Source of the DNA: JAEKLB01 sp050249235 | GTDB lineage: Bacteria > Actinomycetota > Acidimicrobiia > Acidimicrobiales > CADCSY01 | DNA length: 29,967 nt | Assembly: GCA_050249235.1 (NCBI GenBank) | Contig: JBFWQW010000027.1 | Coordinates: 1 to 29,967 of the forward strand | Reading direction: 5' to 3' | Shown: positions 6,502 through 13,375 of the stretch, piece after piece | Layout of the letters: each line of letters opens with the position of its first letter | Numbering within the stretch: the stretch's first letter is position 1 | Translations under genes and position numbers: made by a program | Notes under the pieces: model-generated | What the model saw: only the letters and a program-made list of their open reading frames with translations | Databases searched by the model: none | What the model was told of the DNA's origin: nothing

Positions 6502-7325
6502 CCACGACCACGGCGGGCCCGACGGCGGCGCCGTCCACCGCTCCCGAGGTCCGGGCCCGGCCGGCCGGCTTCGTCGCCGACCTCGTCACCGTGGCCGGGC
6601 GGGCCCTGCGCCAGATCCCACGCGAGCCGGAGGCCGTCGTCCCGGCCATCGTCGTCCCGCTCTTCTTCTTCTTCGTGAACCTCGGCGCGCTGGAGCGGTT
6701 CACCGAGGGCGCGGGCGTGGTCAGCGACTTCAAGGCCTTCCAGCTGCCGGTCGCCATCGTCTTCGCCGTCACGGGGATCTCCCGGGCGTCGACGCTGGTG
6801 ATCGACGTCCAGGGCGGCTACTTCGACCGGCTGCTCGTCACCCCGGTGAAGCGGCGGGCCCTGCTCCTCGGCCTGATGGTGTCCGACTTCGCCCTGGTGC
6901 TGGCGCTGTCGATCCCGGTCGTGGTGCTCGGCCTCCTGCTGGGCGTGCGCTTCGAGACCGGTCCGCTCGGCATCCTCGTCTTCCTGCTGCTCTCGGCGGC
7001 CTGGGGCGTGGCCTTCACCGGCTTCCCCTATGCCATCGCGCTGAAGACCGGGAACCCGGGAGCGGTCGCGGCCAGCTTCATCCTGTTCTTCCCCTTCGCC
7101 TTCCTGACGTCGTCCTTCGTCCCCGCCTCGGCCATGACCGGCTGGATGAAGACGGTGTCCGTCTACAACCCGGTCACGTACCTGCTCGACGCCCTCCGAT
7201 CGATCACCACCGAGGGCTGGGTGGCCGACGACCTGGTGAAGGCGCTGGTCGCGGTGGGTGCCGTGGCCCTGGTCAGCCAGACGCTCGGGTTCCTCGCCCT
7301 GCGGGGGCGGGTGAAGCGGAGCTGA
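6498..7325 (+). CDS. ABC-2 type transporter permease
   Basis: Protein of 275 aa. A short polar N-terminus (to about 35) is followed by the amphipathic region RALRQIPREPEA and six hydrophobic segments: AIVVPLFFFFVNLGAL, FQLPVAIVFAVTGIS, LLLGLMVSDFALVLALSIPVVVLGL, LGILVFLLLSAAWGVAFTG, AVAASFILFFPFAFLTSSFVP and the C-terminal ALVAVGAVALVSQTLGFLAL. PASAMTGWMKTVSVYNPVTYLLDALR is the ABC-2 motif before the last helix. It forms a dimeric exporter with the preceding ATPase. ATG 6498 overlaps the ATPase stop in ATGA, so the two are translationally coupled. Substrate unknown. Confidence 0.9.
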   Translation: MTTTTAGPTAAPSTAPEVRARPAGFVADLVTVAGRALRQIPREPEAVVPAIVVPLFFFFVNLGALERFTEGAGVVSDFKAFQLPVAIVFAVTGISRASTLVIDVQGGYFDRLLVTPVKRRALLLGLMVSDFALVLALSIPVVVLGLLLGVRFETGPLGILVFLLLSAAWGVAFTGFPYAIALKTGNPGAVAASFILFFPFAFLTSSFVPASAMTGWMKTVSVYNPVTYLLDALRSITTEGWVADDLVKALVAVGAVALVSQTLGFLALRGRVKRS

Positions 7326-7358
7326 CCCCGGCACCGCTCGACCGCCGGGTCGGCGGTC

Positions 7359-7364
7359 TACCCT
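7359..7364 (+). promoter_or_regulatory. Candidate -10 hexamer of leaderless reductase promoter
   Basis: TACCCT, 7 nt upstream of GTG 7372, in the 46-nt gap after the ABC permease. No Shine-Dalgarno lies between. Confidence 0.4.
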
Positions 7365-7371
7365 CCGGCCG

Positions 7372-8580
7372 GTGGCAGCGGGCCGGGTGGTGGTGGTCGG
7401 GGCCTCCCTGGCGGGGATCCGCACGGTCCAGTCCCTGCGGGCCAAGGGCTTCCAGGGGGCCATCAGCCTGGTGGGCGACGAACTCCACGGTCCCTACGAC
7501 CGCCCCCCGCTGTCGAAGCAGTTCCTGGCCGGGGAGTGGGACGTCGACCGCCTCCCCCTGGCGACCGACGCCATGCTCGACGGGTTCGACCTCGACCTCC
7601 GGCTGGGTCGGCGGGCGGTGGGCCTCGACCCCACCACCCGGCGGGTGACGCTCGACGACGGCGAGGAGCTCGGCTTCGACGACCTGGTGGTCGCCACCGG
7701 CTCCGACCCCAGGCGGCTCCCGGGCACGCCCGACCTGGCCGGCATCCACCTGCTGCGCACGCTCGACGACGCCCGGGCCCTCCGGGCCGCCTTCGCCGAG
7801 GGCCCCCGGGTGGTGGTGGTCGGCGCCGGCTTCATCGGGGCCGAGGTGGCGGCCACGGCCCGGGCCGGGGGCCTCGAGGTCACCGTGCTCGAGGCCCTGC
7901 CGGTGCCGCTCAGCCGGGGCCTCGGACCCGAGCTCGGCCCGGCCGTGGCCGGGCTGCACGGCGACCACGGCGTGACCCTGCGAGTGGGCGCCACCGTCGC
8001 CGAGGTGGCCGGCTCGACGCGGGTCGAGCGGGTCGTGCTCGAGGACGGCACCGCCATCGACGCCGACCTGGTGGTCGTCGGCATCGGCACCGTGCCCGGC
8101 ACCGGCTGGCTGGAGGGCGCCGGCCTCACGCTCCGCGACGGCCTGGTCTGCGACGAGGCCTGCCGGGCCGTCGGCGTCCCGCACGTGTGGGCGGCCGGCG
8201 ACGTCGCCCGGTGGCCGAACCGGCTGTTCGGCGAGGAGATGCGCCTCGAGCACTGGGACAACGCGGCCAGCCAGGGGTCGGCCGTCGGCGCCGCCATCGC
8301 CACGGGCGAGGTGGCGCCCTTCGCCCCCGTGCCCTTCGTCTGGTCCGAGCAGTACGACGCCATGATCCAGATCCTCGGCCGGCCCCACGGCGACGACCGG
8401 GTGCACCTCGCCCTGGGCTCGATCGACGCCCGGGCCTTCGTCGCCCTCCTCGAGCGCGACGGCCTGCTCTCGGCCGTGGTCGGCATGAACGAGAGCCGCC
8501 GGACCATGCGGTTCAAGGCGGTGCTGCGGGGCCGGCCACCCATCGAGGAGGCCCTCGCCGTGGCCGCCGGCCTGGCGTGA
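7372..8580 (+). CDS. FAD-dependent pyridine nucleotide-disulfide-type oxidoreductase (ferredoxin/rubredoxin reductase-like)
   Basis: Protein of 402 aa. The N-terminal FAD site is VVVVGASLAGIRTVQSLR, followed by YDRPPLSKQFLAG, which marks the ferredoxin reductase subfamily (putidaredoxin/BphA4 type). DLVVATGSDPRRLPG follows, and the NAD(P)H site is VVVVGAGFIGAEVAA around residue 145. PHVWAAGDVARWPN is the second FAD motif, and EHWDNAASQGSAVG, VPFVWSEQYD and the C-terminal domain complete the fold. It should pass electrons from NAD(P)H through FAD to a small iron-sulfur protein, often for a P450 or dioxygenase; no such partner is seen nearby. The GTGA overlap with murI indicates shared transcription rather than shared function. 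Confidence 0.88.
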   Translation: MAAGRVVVVGASLAGIRTVQSLRAKGFQGAISLVGDELHGPYDRPPLSKQFLAGEWDVDRLPLATDAMLDGFDLDLRLGRRAVGLDPTTRRVTLDDGEELGFDDLVVATGSDPRRLPGTPDLAGIHLLRTLDDARALRAAFAEGPRVVVVGAGFIGAEVAATARAGGLEVTVLEALPVPLSRGLGPELGPAVAGLHGDHGVTLRVGATVAEVAGSTRVERVVLEDGTAIDADLVVVGIGTVPGTGWLEGAGLTLRDGLVCDEACRAVGVPHVWAAGDVARWPNRLFGEEMRLEHWDNAASQGSAVGAAIATGEVAPFAPVPFVWSEQYDAMIQILGRPHGDDRVHLALGSIDARAFVALLERDGLLSAVVGMNESRRTMRFKAVLRGRPPIEEALAVAAGLA

Positions 8581-9452
8581 CGCCGCCCCCCGGAGGCGAC
8601 GTCGAAGCCGGCCCGGGCAGCCCGCCGTCCGCTCGCCCGGCCTCCACGCTCGACCGGCCCATCGGCATGTTCGACAGCGGCTTCGGCGGGCTCACCGTGG
8701 CCCGGGCGGTGATCGACCTGCTCCCGGCCGAGGACCTCGTCTACCTCGGCGACACGGGCCGCTACCCCTACGGCCCCCGCCCCCTCGGCGAGGTCCGTGG
8801 CTTCGCCCGCCAGATCGCCCGCCACCTGGTAGACGCCTACGACGTGAAGCTGCTGGTGGTGGCGTGCAACACGGCTGCGGCGGCGGCGCTGGGCCCGCTC
8901 CAGGACGAGCTGGCCGTGCCCGTCGTCGGGGTGATCGAGCCGGGCGTCCGGGCCGTGGCCCGGGCCACCCGCACCGGCCGGGTGGGTGTGATCGGCACCG
9001 TCGGCACGATCGGCTCGGGGGCCTACCAGCGGGCCGCGGCCCGGCTGGCGGCGGGCGTCGAGCTCACCTGCGCGGCCTGCCCGGGCTTCGTCGAGTTCGT
9101 CGAGCGGGGCGAGACGGGGGGCGACCAGGTGCGGGTCCTGGCCGAGCGGCTCCTCGCCCCCGTGGTCGGCGCCGGCGTCGACACCCTGCTGCTCGGCTGC
9201 ACCCACTACCCGTTCCTCGCCCGTACGATCGGCGACGTGATGGGCCGGGACGTGGTGCTCGTGTCCTCGGCCGACGAGACCGCCTTCGAGGTCCACCACC
9301 TGCTCCGGCACCTCGGGTTGGACCGCCCGGCGGGCGGGCCGGCCGGGCAGCACCGCTTCCTGTCGTCCGGCGAGGTCGGCTGGTTCCGCCAGCTCGGCCG
9401 GCGGCTCCTCGGGCCAGAGCTGGCCGACGTGGGAGCGGTCCGGTGGAGCTGA
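8577..9452 (+). CDS. murI: Glutamate racemase
   Basis: Protein of 291 aa. The family blocks are MFDSGFGGLTVAR (Asp33), YLGDTGRYPYG, VACNTAAAA (Cys97, first catalytic cysteine), VVGVIEPG and LLGCTHYPFL (Cys208, second catalytic cysteine). It makes D-glutamate for peptidoglycan in the cytoplasm. Start GTG 8577 overlaps the preceding stop in GTGA and gives an N-terminal extension of about 25 Pro/Gly-rich residues before the conserved region; no later start codon precedes the catalytic motif sensibly. It is followed by a 10-nt overlap with the MBL-fold gene. The order murI-MBL-rph-rdgB matches Rv1338-Rv1341. Confidence 0.95.
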   Translation: MTPPPGGDVEAGPGSPPSARPASTLDRPIGMFDSGFGGLTVARAVIDLLPAEDLVYLGDTGRYPYGPRPLGEVRGFARQIARHLVDAYDVKLLVVACNTAAAAALGPLQDELAVPVVGVIEPGVRAVARATRTGRVGVIGTVGTIGSGAYQRAAARLAAGVELTCAACPGFVEFVERGETGGDQVRVLAERLLAPVVGAGVDTLLLGCTHYPFLARTIGDVMGRDVVLVSSADETAFEVHHLLRHLGLDRPAGGPAGQHRFLSSGEVGWFRQLGRRLLGPELADVGAVRWS

Positions 9453-10171
9453 CCGTCCTCGGCTGCACGGGCTCGTATCCCGGTCCCGGCGACGTCTGCA
9501 GCGGCTACCTCGTCACCGGGGCCGGGGTCCGGCTCTGGCTCGACTGCGGGCCGGGCACCCTGGCCCGCCTCCAGACCCAGGTCGACCTCGACGCCCTCGA
9601 CGGCGTCGTCGTCACCCACTCCCACCCCGACCACTGGACCGACCTGGCCGCCTGGCACATCGCGGTGCGCTACCTCCGCAAGCGGACGGGCGTGCCCGTG
9701 TTCTCCCCGGCCCGGGTGCGCGACCTCGTCGCCGAGATCAACGGCGGGCTCGGGGCCGAGACCGACTGGCACGTGGTCGCCAGCGGCGACCGCGTCGCCG
9801 TCGGGGACATGGGCATCTCGTTCTCGCGGACCGACCACGGCCCCGAGACCCTGGCCGTCCGGTTCGACGAGGCCGGCGGCGGCTCCCTCGCCTACTCCGC
9901 CGACACCGGCCCCGACTGGTCGTTCGAACGGCTCGGCGGGGGGATCGACCTCGCGCTGTGCGAGGCATCGCTCACCCCCTCCCAGGAGCGGACGGTGCAG
10001 CACCTGAGCGCCCGCCAGGCCGGCGCCCTGGCCCGCCGGGCCGGCGTCGGCCGACTCGTCGTCACCCACTTCCCGCCCGGGATCGACCCGCACCGCCAGC
10101 AAGCCGACGCCGCCGAGGCGTTCGGTGCGCCGGTGGGGATGGCCGCCCCGGGCGCAACCTTCGAGGTCTGA
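9443..10171 (+). CDS. MBL-fold metallohydrolase, Rv1339-like (atypical class II cyclic-nucleotide phosphodiesterase family)
   Basis: Protein of 242 aa. The metal motif THSHPDHWTD (His59, His61, Asp63, His64), the following DHG, the strand YSADTGPDW and the late VVTHFPPG give a full metallo-beta-lactamase metal site of the RNase Z/class II phosphodiesterase type. The syntenic M. tuberculosis gene Rv1339 has been reported as a cAMP phosphodiesterase, so the same activity is a reasonable expectation here, but it is inferred from position and fold. GTG 9443 lies 10 nt inside murI; the stop shares one base with the rph ATG. The compact overlaps point to one polycistronic unit from the reductase to rph. 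Confidence 0.83.
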   Translation: MELTVLGCTGSYPGPGDVCSGYLVTGAGVRLWLDCGPGTLARLQTQVDLDALDGVVVTHSHPDHWTDLAAWHIAVRYLRKRTGVPVFSPARVRDLVAEINGGLGAETDWHVVASGDRVAVGDMGISFSRTDHGPETLAVRFDEAGGGSLAYSADTGPDWSFERLGGGIDLALCEASLTPSQERTVQHLSARQAGALARRAGVGRLVVTHFPPGIDPHRQQADAAEAFGAPVGMAAPGATFEV

Positions 10172-10956
10172 TGGCAACCACCCCGTCCCCGACCGCCCCG
10201 ACCGCCCCGGCTCGCGGGCCCGGCGTCCGACCCGACGGCCGCACCGCCGACGAGCTGCGCCTCGTCACCTTCGAGCGGGACTTCACCGAGCTGGCGGCCG
10301 GCTCCGTGCTCGTGTCGTTCGGGCGGACCCGGGTCCTGTGCACCGCCTCCGTCGACGACGACGTGCCCCGCTGGTTGCGGGGCACCAAGCGGGGCTGGGT
10401 CACCGCCGAGTACTCGATGCTCCCCGGCTCGTCCCCCGAGCGGGTCGACCGGGAGGCGGCCAAGGGCAAGCAGTCCGGCCGCACCCAGGAGATCCAGCGG
10501 CTCATCGGGCGGGCCCTGCGCTCCGTCACCGACCTCACGGCCATGCCGGAGATGCAGGTCATCGTGGACTGCGACGTGCTGCAGGCCGACGGCGGCACCC
10601 GGACGGCGGCCATCTGCGGCGGGTACCTGGCCCTCCACGACGCGCTGACCCGCATGGTCGGCGCCGGCCGGCTGGCCCGCCACCCGCTGCTCGACGAGTG
10701 CGCGGCGGTGTCGGTCGGCGTGGTCGACGGGGTGCCCGTCCTCGACCTGCCCTACGTCGAGGACTCCCGGGCCGAGACGGACATGAACGTCGTGATGACC
10801 GGCCGGGGCGGCTTCGTCGAGGTGCAGGGCACCGCCGAGGGGGCGCCGTTCAGCCGGGCCGAGCTCGACGCCCTCCTCGGGCTGGCCGAGCACGGCATCT
10901 CCCAGCTCGTCGCCCTCCAGCGGGAGCTGCTGGCCGAGCCCCCCGCCCCCCGTTGA
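10171..10956 (+). CDS. rph: Ribonuclease PH
   Basis: Protein of 261 aa. Typical blocks are RPDGRTADELRLVTFERDFTE, GSVLVSFGRTRVLCTAS, GTKRGWVTAEYSMLPGSS, SGRTQEIQRLIGRALRSV, QVIVDCDVLQADGGTRTAAI and VLDLPYVEDSRAETDMNVVM. RNase PH trims 3' tails of tRNA precursors by phosphorolysis and works as a hexameric ring. A roughly 20-residue Thr/Pro/Ala-rich N-terminus precedes the domain. ATG 10171 shares its A with the stop of the MBL gene. rdgB follows after 13 nt, as in mycobacteria. Confidence 0.96.
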   Translation: MATTPSPTAPTAPARGPGVRPDGRTADELRLVTFERDFTELAAGSVLVSFGRTRVLCTASVDDDVPRWLRGTKRGWVTAEYSMLPGSSPERVDREAAKGKQSGRTQEIQRLIGRALRSVTDLTAMPEMQVIVDCDVLQADGGTRTAAICGGYLALHDALTRMVGAGRLARHPLLDECAAVSVGVVDGVPVLDLPYVEDSRAETDMNVVMTGRGGFVEVQGTAEGAPFSRAELDALLGLAEHGISQLVALQRELLAEPPAPR

Positions 10957-10969
10957 GGGATCCCCGGCG

Positions 10970-11560
10970 ATGAGGCTGGTCCTGGCCACCGGCAACGCCG
11001 GCAAGGCGGCCGAGATCGCGGTGCTGCTCGGCGGAGTCCCGGGTCTCGAGCTCCTGCCCCGGCCCGGTGGGGTGCCGGAGCCGGTCGAGGACGGCGACAC
11101 CCTGCTCGACAACGCCCGCATCAAGGCGCGCGCCCTCCTGGCCGCCACCGGCGAGGCGGCCGTGGCCGACGACACCGGGCTCGAGGTCGACGGGCTGGAC
11201 GGGGCGCCGGGCGTGCAGACGGCCCGCTACGCCGGCGAGGACGCCACCTACGACGACAACATCGCCAAGCTGCTCCGGGAGCTGGGTGACGCCGACGACC
11301 GGCGGGCGATGTGGCGGACGGTCGCCCTGGTGGCCTGGCCCGACGGCAGCGAGACCTGGACCGAAGGGACCTGCACCGGCGAGATCACCCGGGCGCGCCG
11401 GGGCGGTGCCGGCTTCGGCTACGACCCGATCTTCGTGGCCGACGGGGGCGACGGGCGCACCTTCGCCGAGCTGTCGGTGGCCGAGAAGAACGCCGTCTCG
11501 CACCGGGGGCGGGCCTTCCGGGCGCTGGCGACGATCCTCGGGTCGACCGGCCCTCGGTAG
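10970..11560 (+). CDS. rdgB: Non-canonical purine NTP pyrophosphatase (dITP/XTP), RdgB/HAM1 family
   Basis: Protein of 196 aa. Motifs are LVLATGNAGKAAEI at the N-terminus (substrate phosphate binding), ADDTGLEVDGLDGAPGVQTARYAG, GGAGFGYDPIFV, FAELSVAEKNAVSHRGRAF. It hydrolyses dITP, dXTP and ITP to the monophosphate and so keeps deaminated purines out of DNA and RNA. ATG 10970 has GAGGGA about 11 nt upstream. The stop TAG (11558-11560) lies inside the first copy of a 17-bp tandem repeat that runs to the xerC promoter. Confidence 0.95.
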   Translation: MRLVLATGNAGKAAEIAVLLGGVPGLELLPRPGGVPEPVEDGDTLLDNARIKARALLAATGEAAVADDTGLEVDGLDGAPGVQTARYAGEDATYDDNIAKLLRELGDADDRRAMWRTVALVAWPDGSETWTEGTCTGEITRARRGGAGFGYDPIFVADGGDGRTFAELSVAEKNAVSHRGRAFRALATILGSTGPR

Positions 11561-11594
11561 CGACCGGCCCTCGGTGGCGACCGGCCCTCGGTAG
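11544..11594 (+). repeat. 17-bp tandem repeat, three copies, spanning the rdgB stop
   Basis: CGACCGGCCCTCGGTAG occurs at 11544-11560 and 11578-11594, with a one-base variant (TGG for TAG at the end) at 11561-11577. A degenerate fourth start (CGTCGGGCCC) follows. The first copy is coding: it contains the last codons and stop of rdgB. The last copy contributes the TAG of the TAGCGT hexamer before xerC. This looks like slippage duplication of the gene end. Confidence 0.9.
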
Positions 11595-11597
11595 CGT
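11592..11597 (+). promoter_or_regulatory. Candidate -10 hexamer of leaderless xerC promoter
   Basis: TAGCGT, 7 nt upstream of GTG 11605. It is formed at the end of the 17-bp tandem repeat; earlier copies read TAGCGA or TGGCGA and lack the final T. Confidence 0.42.
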
Positions 11598-11604
11598 CGG
11601 GCCC

Positions 11605-12522
11605 GTGACCTGGCGCCTTGACGGCTTCGAGCGCTCGCTCACCGCCGCCTCCCGGGCCACGGTCACCGCCTACGTGAGCGACCTCACGGCCTTCGTCGAG
11701 TGGGCCGGGCGGGCCTCCGTCGACGGGCCCGGGCAGGTCGACCGCCGCGTCCTGCGCCGCTACCTGGCCTACCTGGGCACCCGCCGCTACGCCCGCCGCA
11801 CGATCGCCCGGAAGGCCTCGACCCTCCGCCGGTACTTCGGGTGGCTCGTGCGCGCCGGCCATCTCGCCGCCGATCCCTCCGCCGGCCTCTCGGCACCGTC
11901 GGGTGAGGGTCGGCTGCCGCGGGTGCTGAAGGACGGCGAGCTCGAGGTCCTGCTCGACGCGCCGCCGGCCGCGGTGACCGAGGGATCGGAGGCCGTCCGC
12001 CACCGCGACGACGCCGTCCTCGAGCTGCTCTACGGCTCCGGACTCCGCGTGGCCGAGCTCTGCGGCCTCGACTGGGACGACCTCGACCTCGCCCGCGCCA
12101 CCGCCACCGTGTGGGGCAAGGGCGCCAAGCAGCGTCAGCTGCCCGTCACCCCGCCCGCGGTGGACGCCCTCACCCGGTGGCGCGGCCTCCGGGACGAGCT
12201 GGTCACGGAGGGGTCGCCGGCCGGGGCGGTGTTCCTCAACGCCCGGGGCGGGCGCCTCGGGCCCCGGGACGTGCGCCGCCTCCTCGACCGCCGATCGTCG
12301 ACGCCGACGCATCCCCACGCCCTCCGCCACACCTTCGCCACCCACCTCCTCGACGGGGGTGCCGACCTCCGCGTCGTGCAGGAGCTCCTGGGCCACACCG
12401 ATCTGGCGACGACCCAGCACTACACTCATGTGAGCAAGGAGCGCTTGCGGTCCGTCTACCAGGCGGCCCACCCACGAGCGCGCCACGCCGACCCCGAGTC
12501 GCCGGAGATGACAAGGCGCTGA
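11605..12522 (+). CDS. xerC: Tyrosine recombinase XerC
   Basis: Protein of 305 aa. The N-terminal SAM-like DNA-binding domain covers about 1-95 and the catalytic domain follows. All six catalytic positions are present: Arg148 (GSGLRVAEL), Lys172 (WGKGAKQRQLP), His238 and Arg241 (HPHALRHTFATHLL), His264 (ELLGHTDLATTQHY) and the nucleophile Tyr273. XerC/D resolve chromosome dimers at dif. Its position directly before whiG and rpsB matches other actinobacteria, where this place is held by the xerC-type gene; XerD is the alternative. No dif-like site was found here. GTG 11605 follows a TAGCGT hexamer by 7 nt. The stop shares one base with the whiG ATG. Confidence 0.88.
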   Translation: MTWRLDGFERSLTAASRATVTAYVSDLTAFVEWAGRASVDGPGQVDRRVLRRYLAYLGTRRYARRTIARKASTLRRYFGWLVRAGHLAADPSAGLSAPSGEGRLPRVLKDGELEVLLDAPPAAVTEGSEAVRHRDDAVLELLYGSGLRVAELCGLDWDDLDLARATATVWGKGAKQRQLPVTPPAVDALTRWRGLRDELVTEGSPAGAVFLNARGGRLGPRDVRRLLDRRSSTPTHPHALRHTFATHLLDGGADLRVVQELLGHTDLATTQHYTHVSKERLRSVYQAAHPRARHADPESPEMTRR

Positions 12523-13307
12523 TGGAACTCGACGATCCCGGCGAACTGCAGGCGCTCTGGCGCTCCTTCAAGGCCGGTGGCGATCCCGCGCAGCGGGACG
12601 CGCTGATCATCCACTACTCGCCGCTCGTCAAGTACGTCGCCGGCCGGGTGGCGGTCGGTCTGCCGCAGAGCGTCGAGCAGGCCGACCTCGTCAGCTACGG
12701 CATCTTCGGCCTGATCGACGCCATCGAGAAGTTCGACCTCGAGCGGGGCTTCAAGTTCGAGACCTACGCCATCCCCCGCATCAAGGGGGCCATCATCGAC
12801 GAGCTGCGGTCGATCGACTGGGTGCCCCGGTCGGTGCGCTCGAAGGCCCGGTCGCTGGAGCGGGCCTACGCCAAGCTCGAGGCCGAGCACCACCGCTCGC
12901 CCAGCGACACCGAGCTCGCCGAGGAGCTGGACTGGACCGACGCCCAGCTCCAGCAGACGCTCGGCCAGATCTCGTTCATCGGCGTGGTCGCCCTCGACGA
13001 GATGCTCTCGGGGGGCGGCGGCGACCGGGCCGACGCCGTGACCCTCGGCGACACCGTGGCCGACGCCCGCCCCGGGCCGGTGGCGACCTTCGAGGTCGAG
13101 GAGATGCGTCAGCTCCTCGCCAAGGCCATCAACGACATGCCCGAGCGGGAGAAGATCATCCTCACGCTCTACTACTACGAGGGTCTCACCCTGGCCGAGA
13201 TCGGCGAGGTGCTGGGCGTCACCGAGAGCCGGGTGTGCCAGATCCACACCAAGTCGGTGATCCACCTCCGGGCCAAGCTCGCGGCCAGCGAGCGGGAGCC
13301 GGCCTGA
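12522..13307 (+). CDS. whiG: RNA polymerase sigma factor, FliA/WhiG (sigma-28) family
   Basis: Protein of 261 aa. Region 2 reads HYSPLVKYVAGRVAVGLP, DLVSYGIFGLIDAIEKFDLERGFKFETYAIPRIKGAIIDELRSIDWVPRSVR; region 3 is ARSLERAYAKLEAEHHRSPSDTELAEEL; region 4 ends LYYYEGLTLAEIGEVLGVTESRVCQIHTKSVIHLR. This is the WhiG/FliA pattern. In Streptomyces WhiG starts aerial-hypha sporulation and sits in the same place before rpsB; in motile actinobacteria such factors drive flagellar genes. No flagellar or sporulation gene is visible here, so the target set is open. ATG 12522 overlaps the xerC stop by one base, so it should be translated from the xerC message. Confidence 0.93.
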   Translation: MELDDPGELQALWRSFKAGGDPAQRDALIIHYSPLVKYVAGRVAVGLPQSVEQADLVSYGIFGLIDAIEKFDLERGFKFETYAIPRIKGAIIDELRSIDWVPRSVRSKARSLERAYAKLEAEHHRSPSDTELAEELDWTDAQLQQTLGQISFIGVVALDEMLSGGGGDRADAVTLGDTVADARPGPVATFEVEEMRQLLAKAINDMPEREKIILTLYYYEGLTLAEIGEVLGVTESRVCQIHTKSVIHLRAKLAASEREPA

Positions 13308-13315
13308 CCCACCGG

Positions 13316-13321
13316 TAGGGT
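13316..13321 (+). promoter_or_regulatory. Candidate -10 hexamer upstream of the LytM-lipase gene
   Basis: TAGGGT, starting 8 nt after the whiG stop and about 55 nt before GTG 13376, which would give a leader of roughly 48 nt. The gap (13308-13375) shows no strong hairpin. Confidence 0.33.
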
Positions 13322-13375
13322 CGGCGCTGCCGTCCGAGCCGCTTCCCCGCGAGGTCCTCCGTCGAGGGGTGCGCG

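Noticed and set aside
11605..12522. xerC considered as an integrase marking a mobile element
   Set aside because: The protein has Xer size and all Xer residues, no attachment repeats or phage genes are nearby, and its position before whiG-rpsB is conserved.
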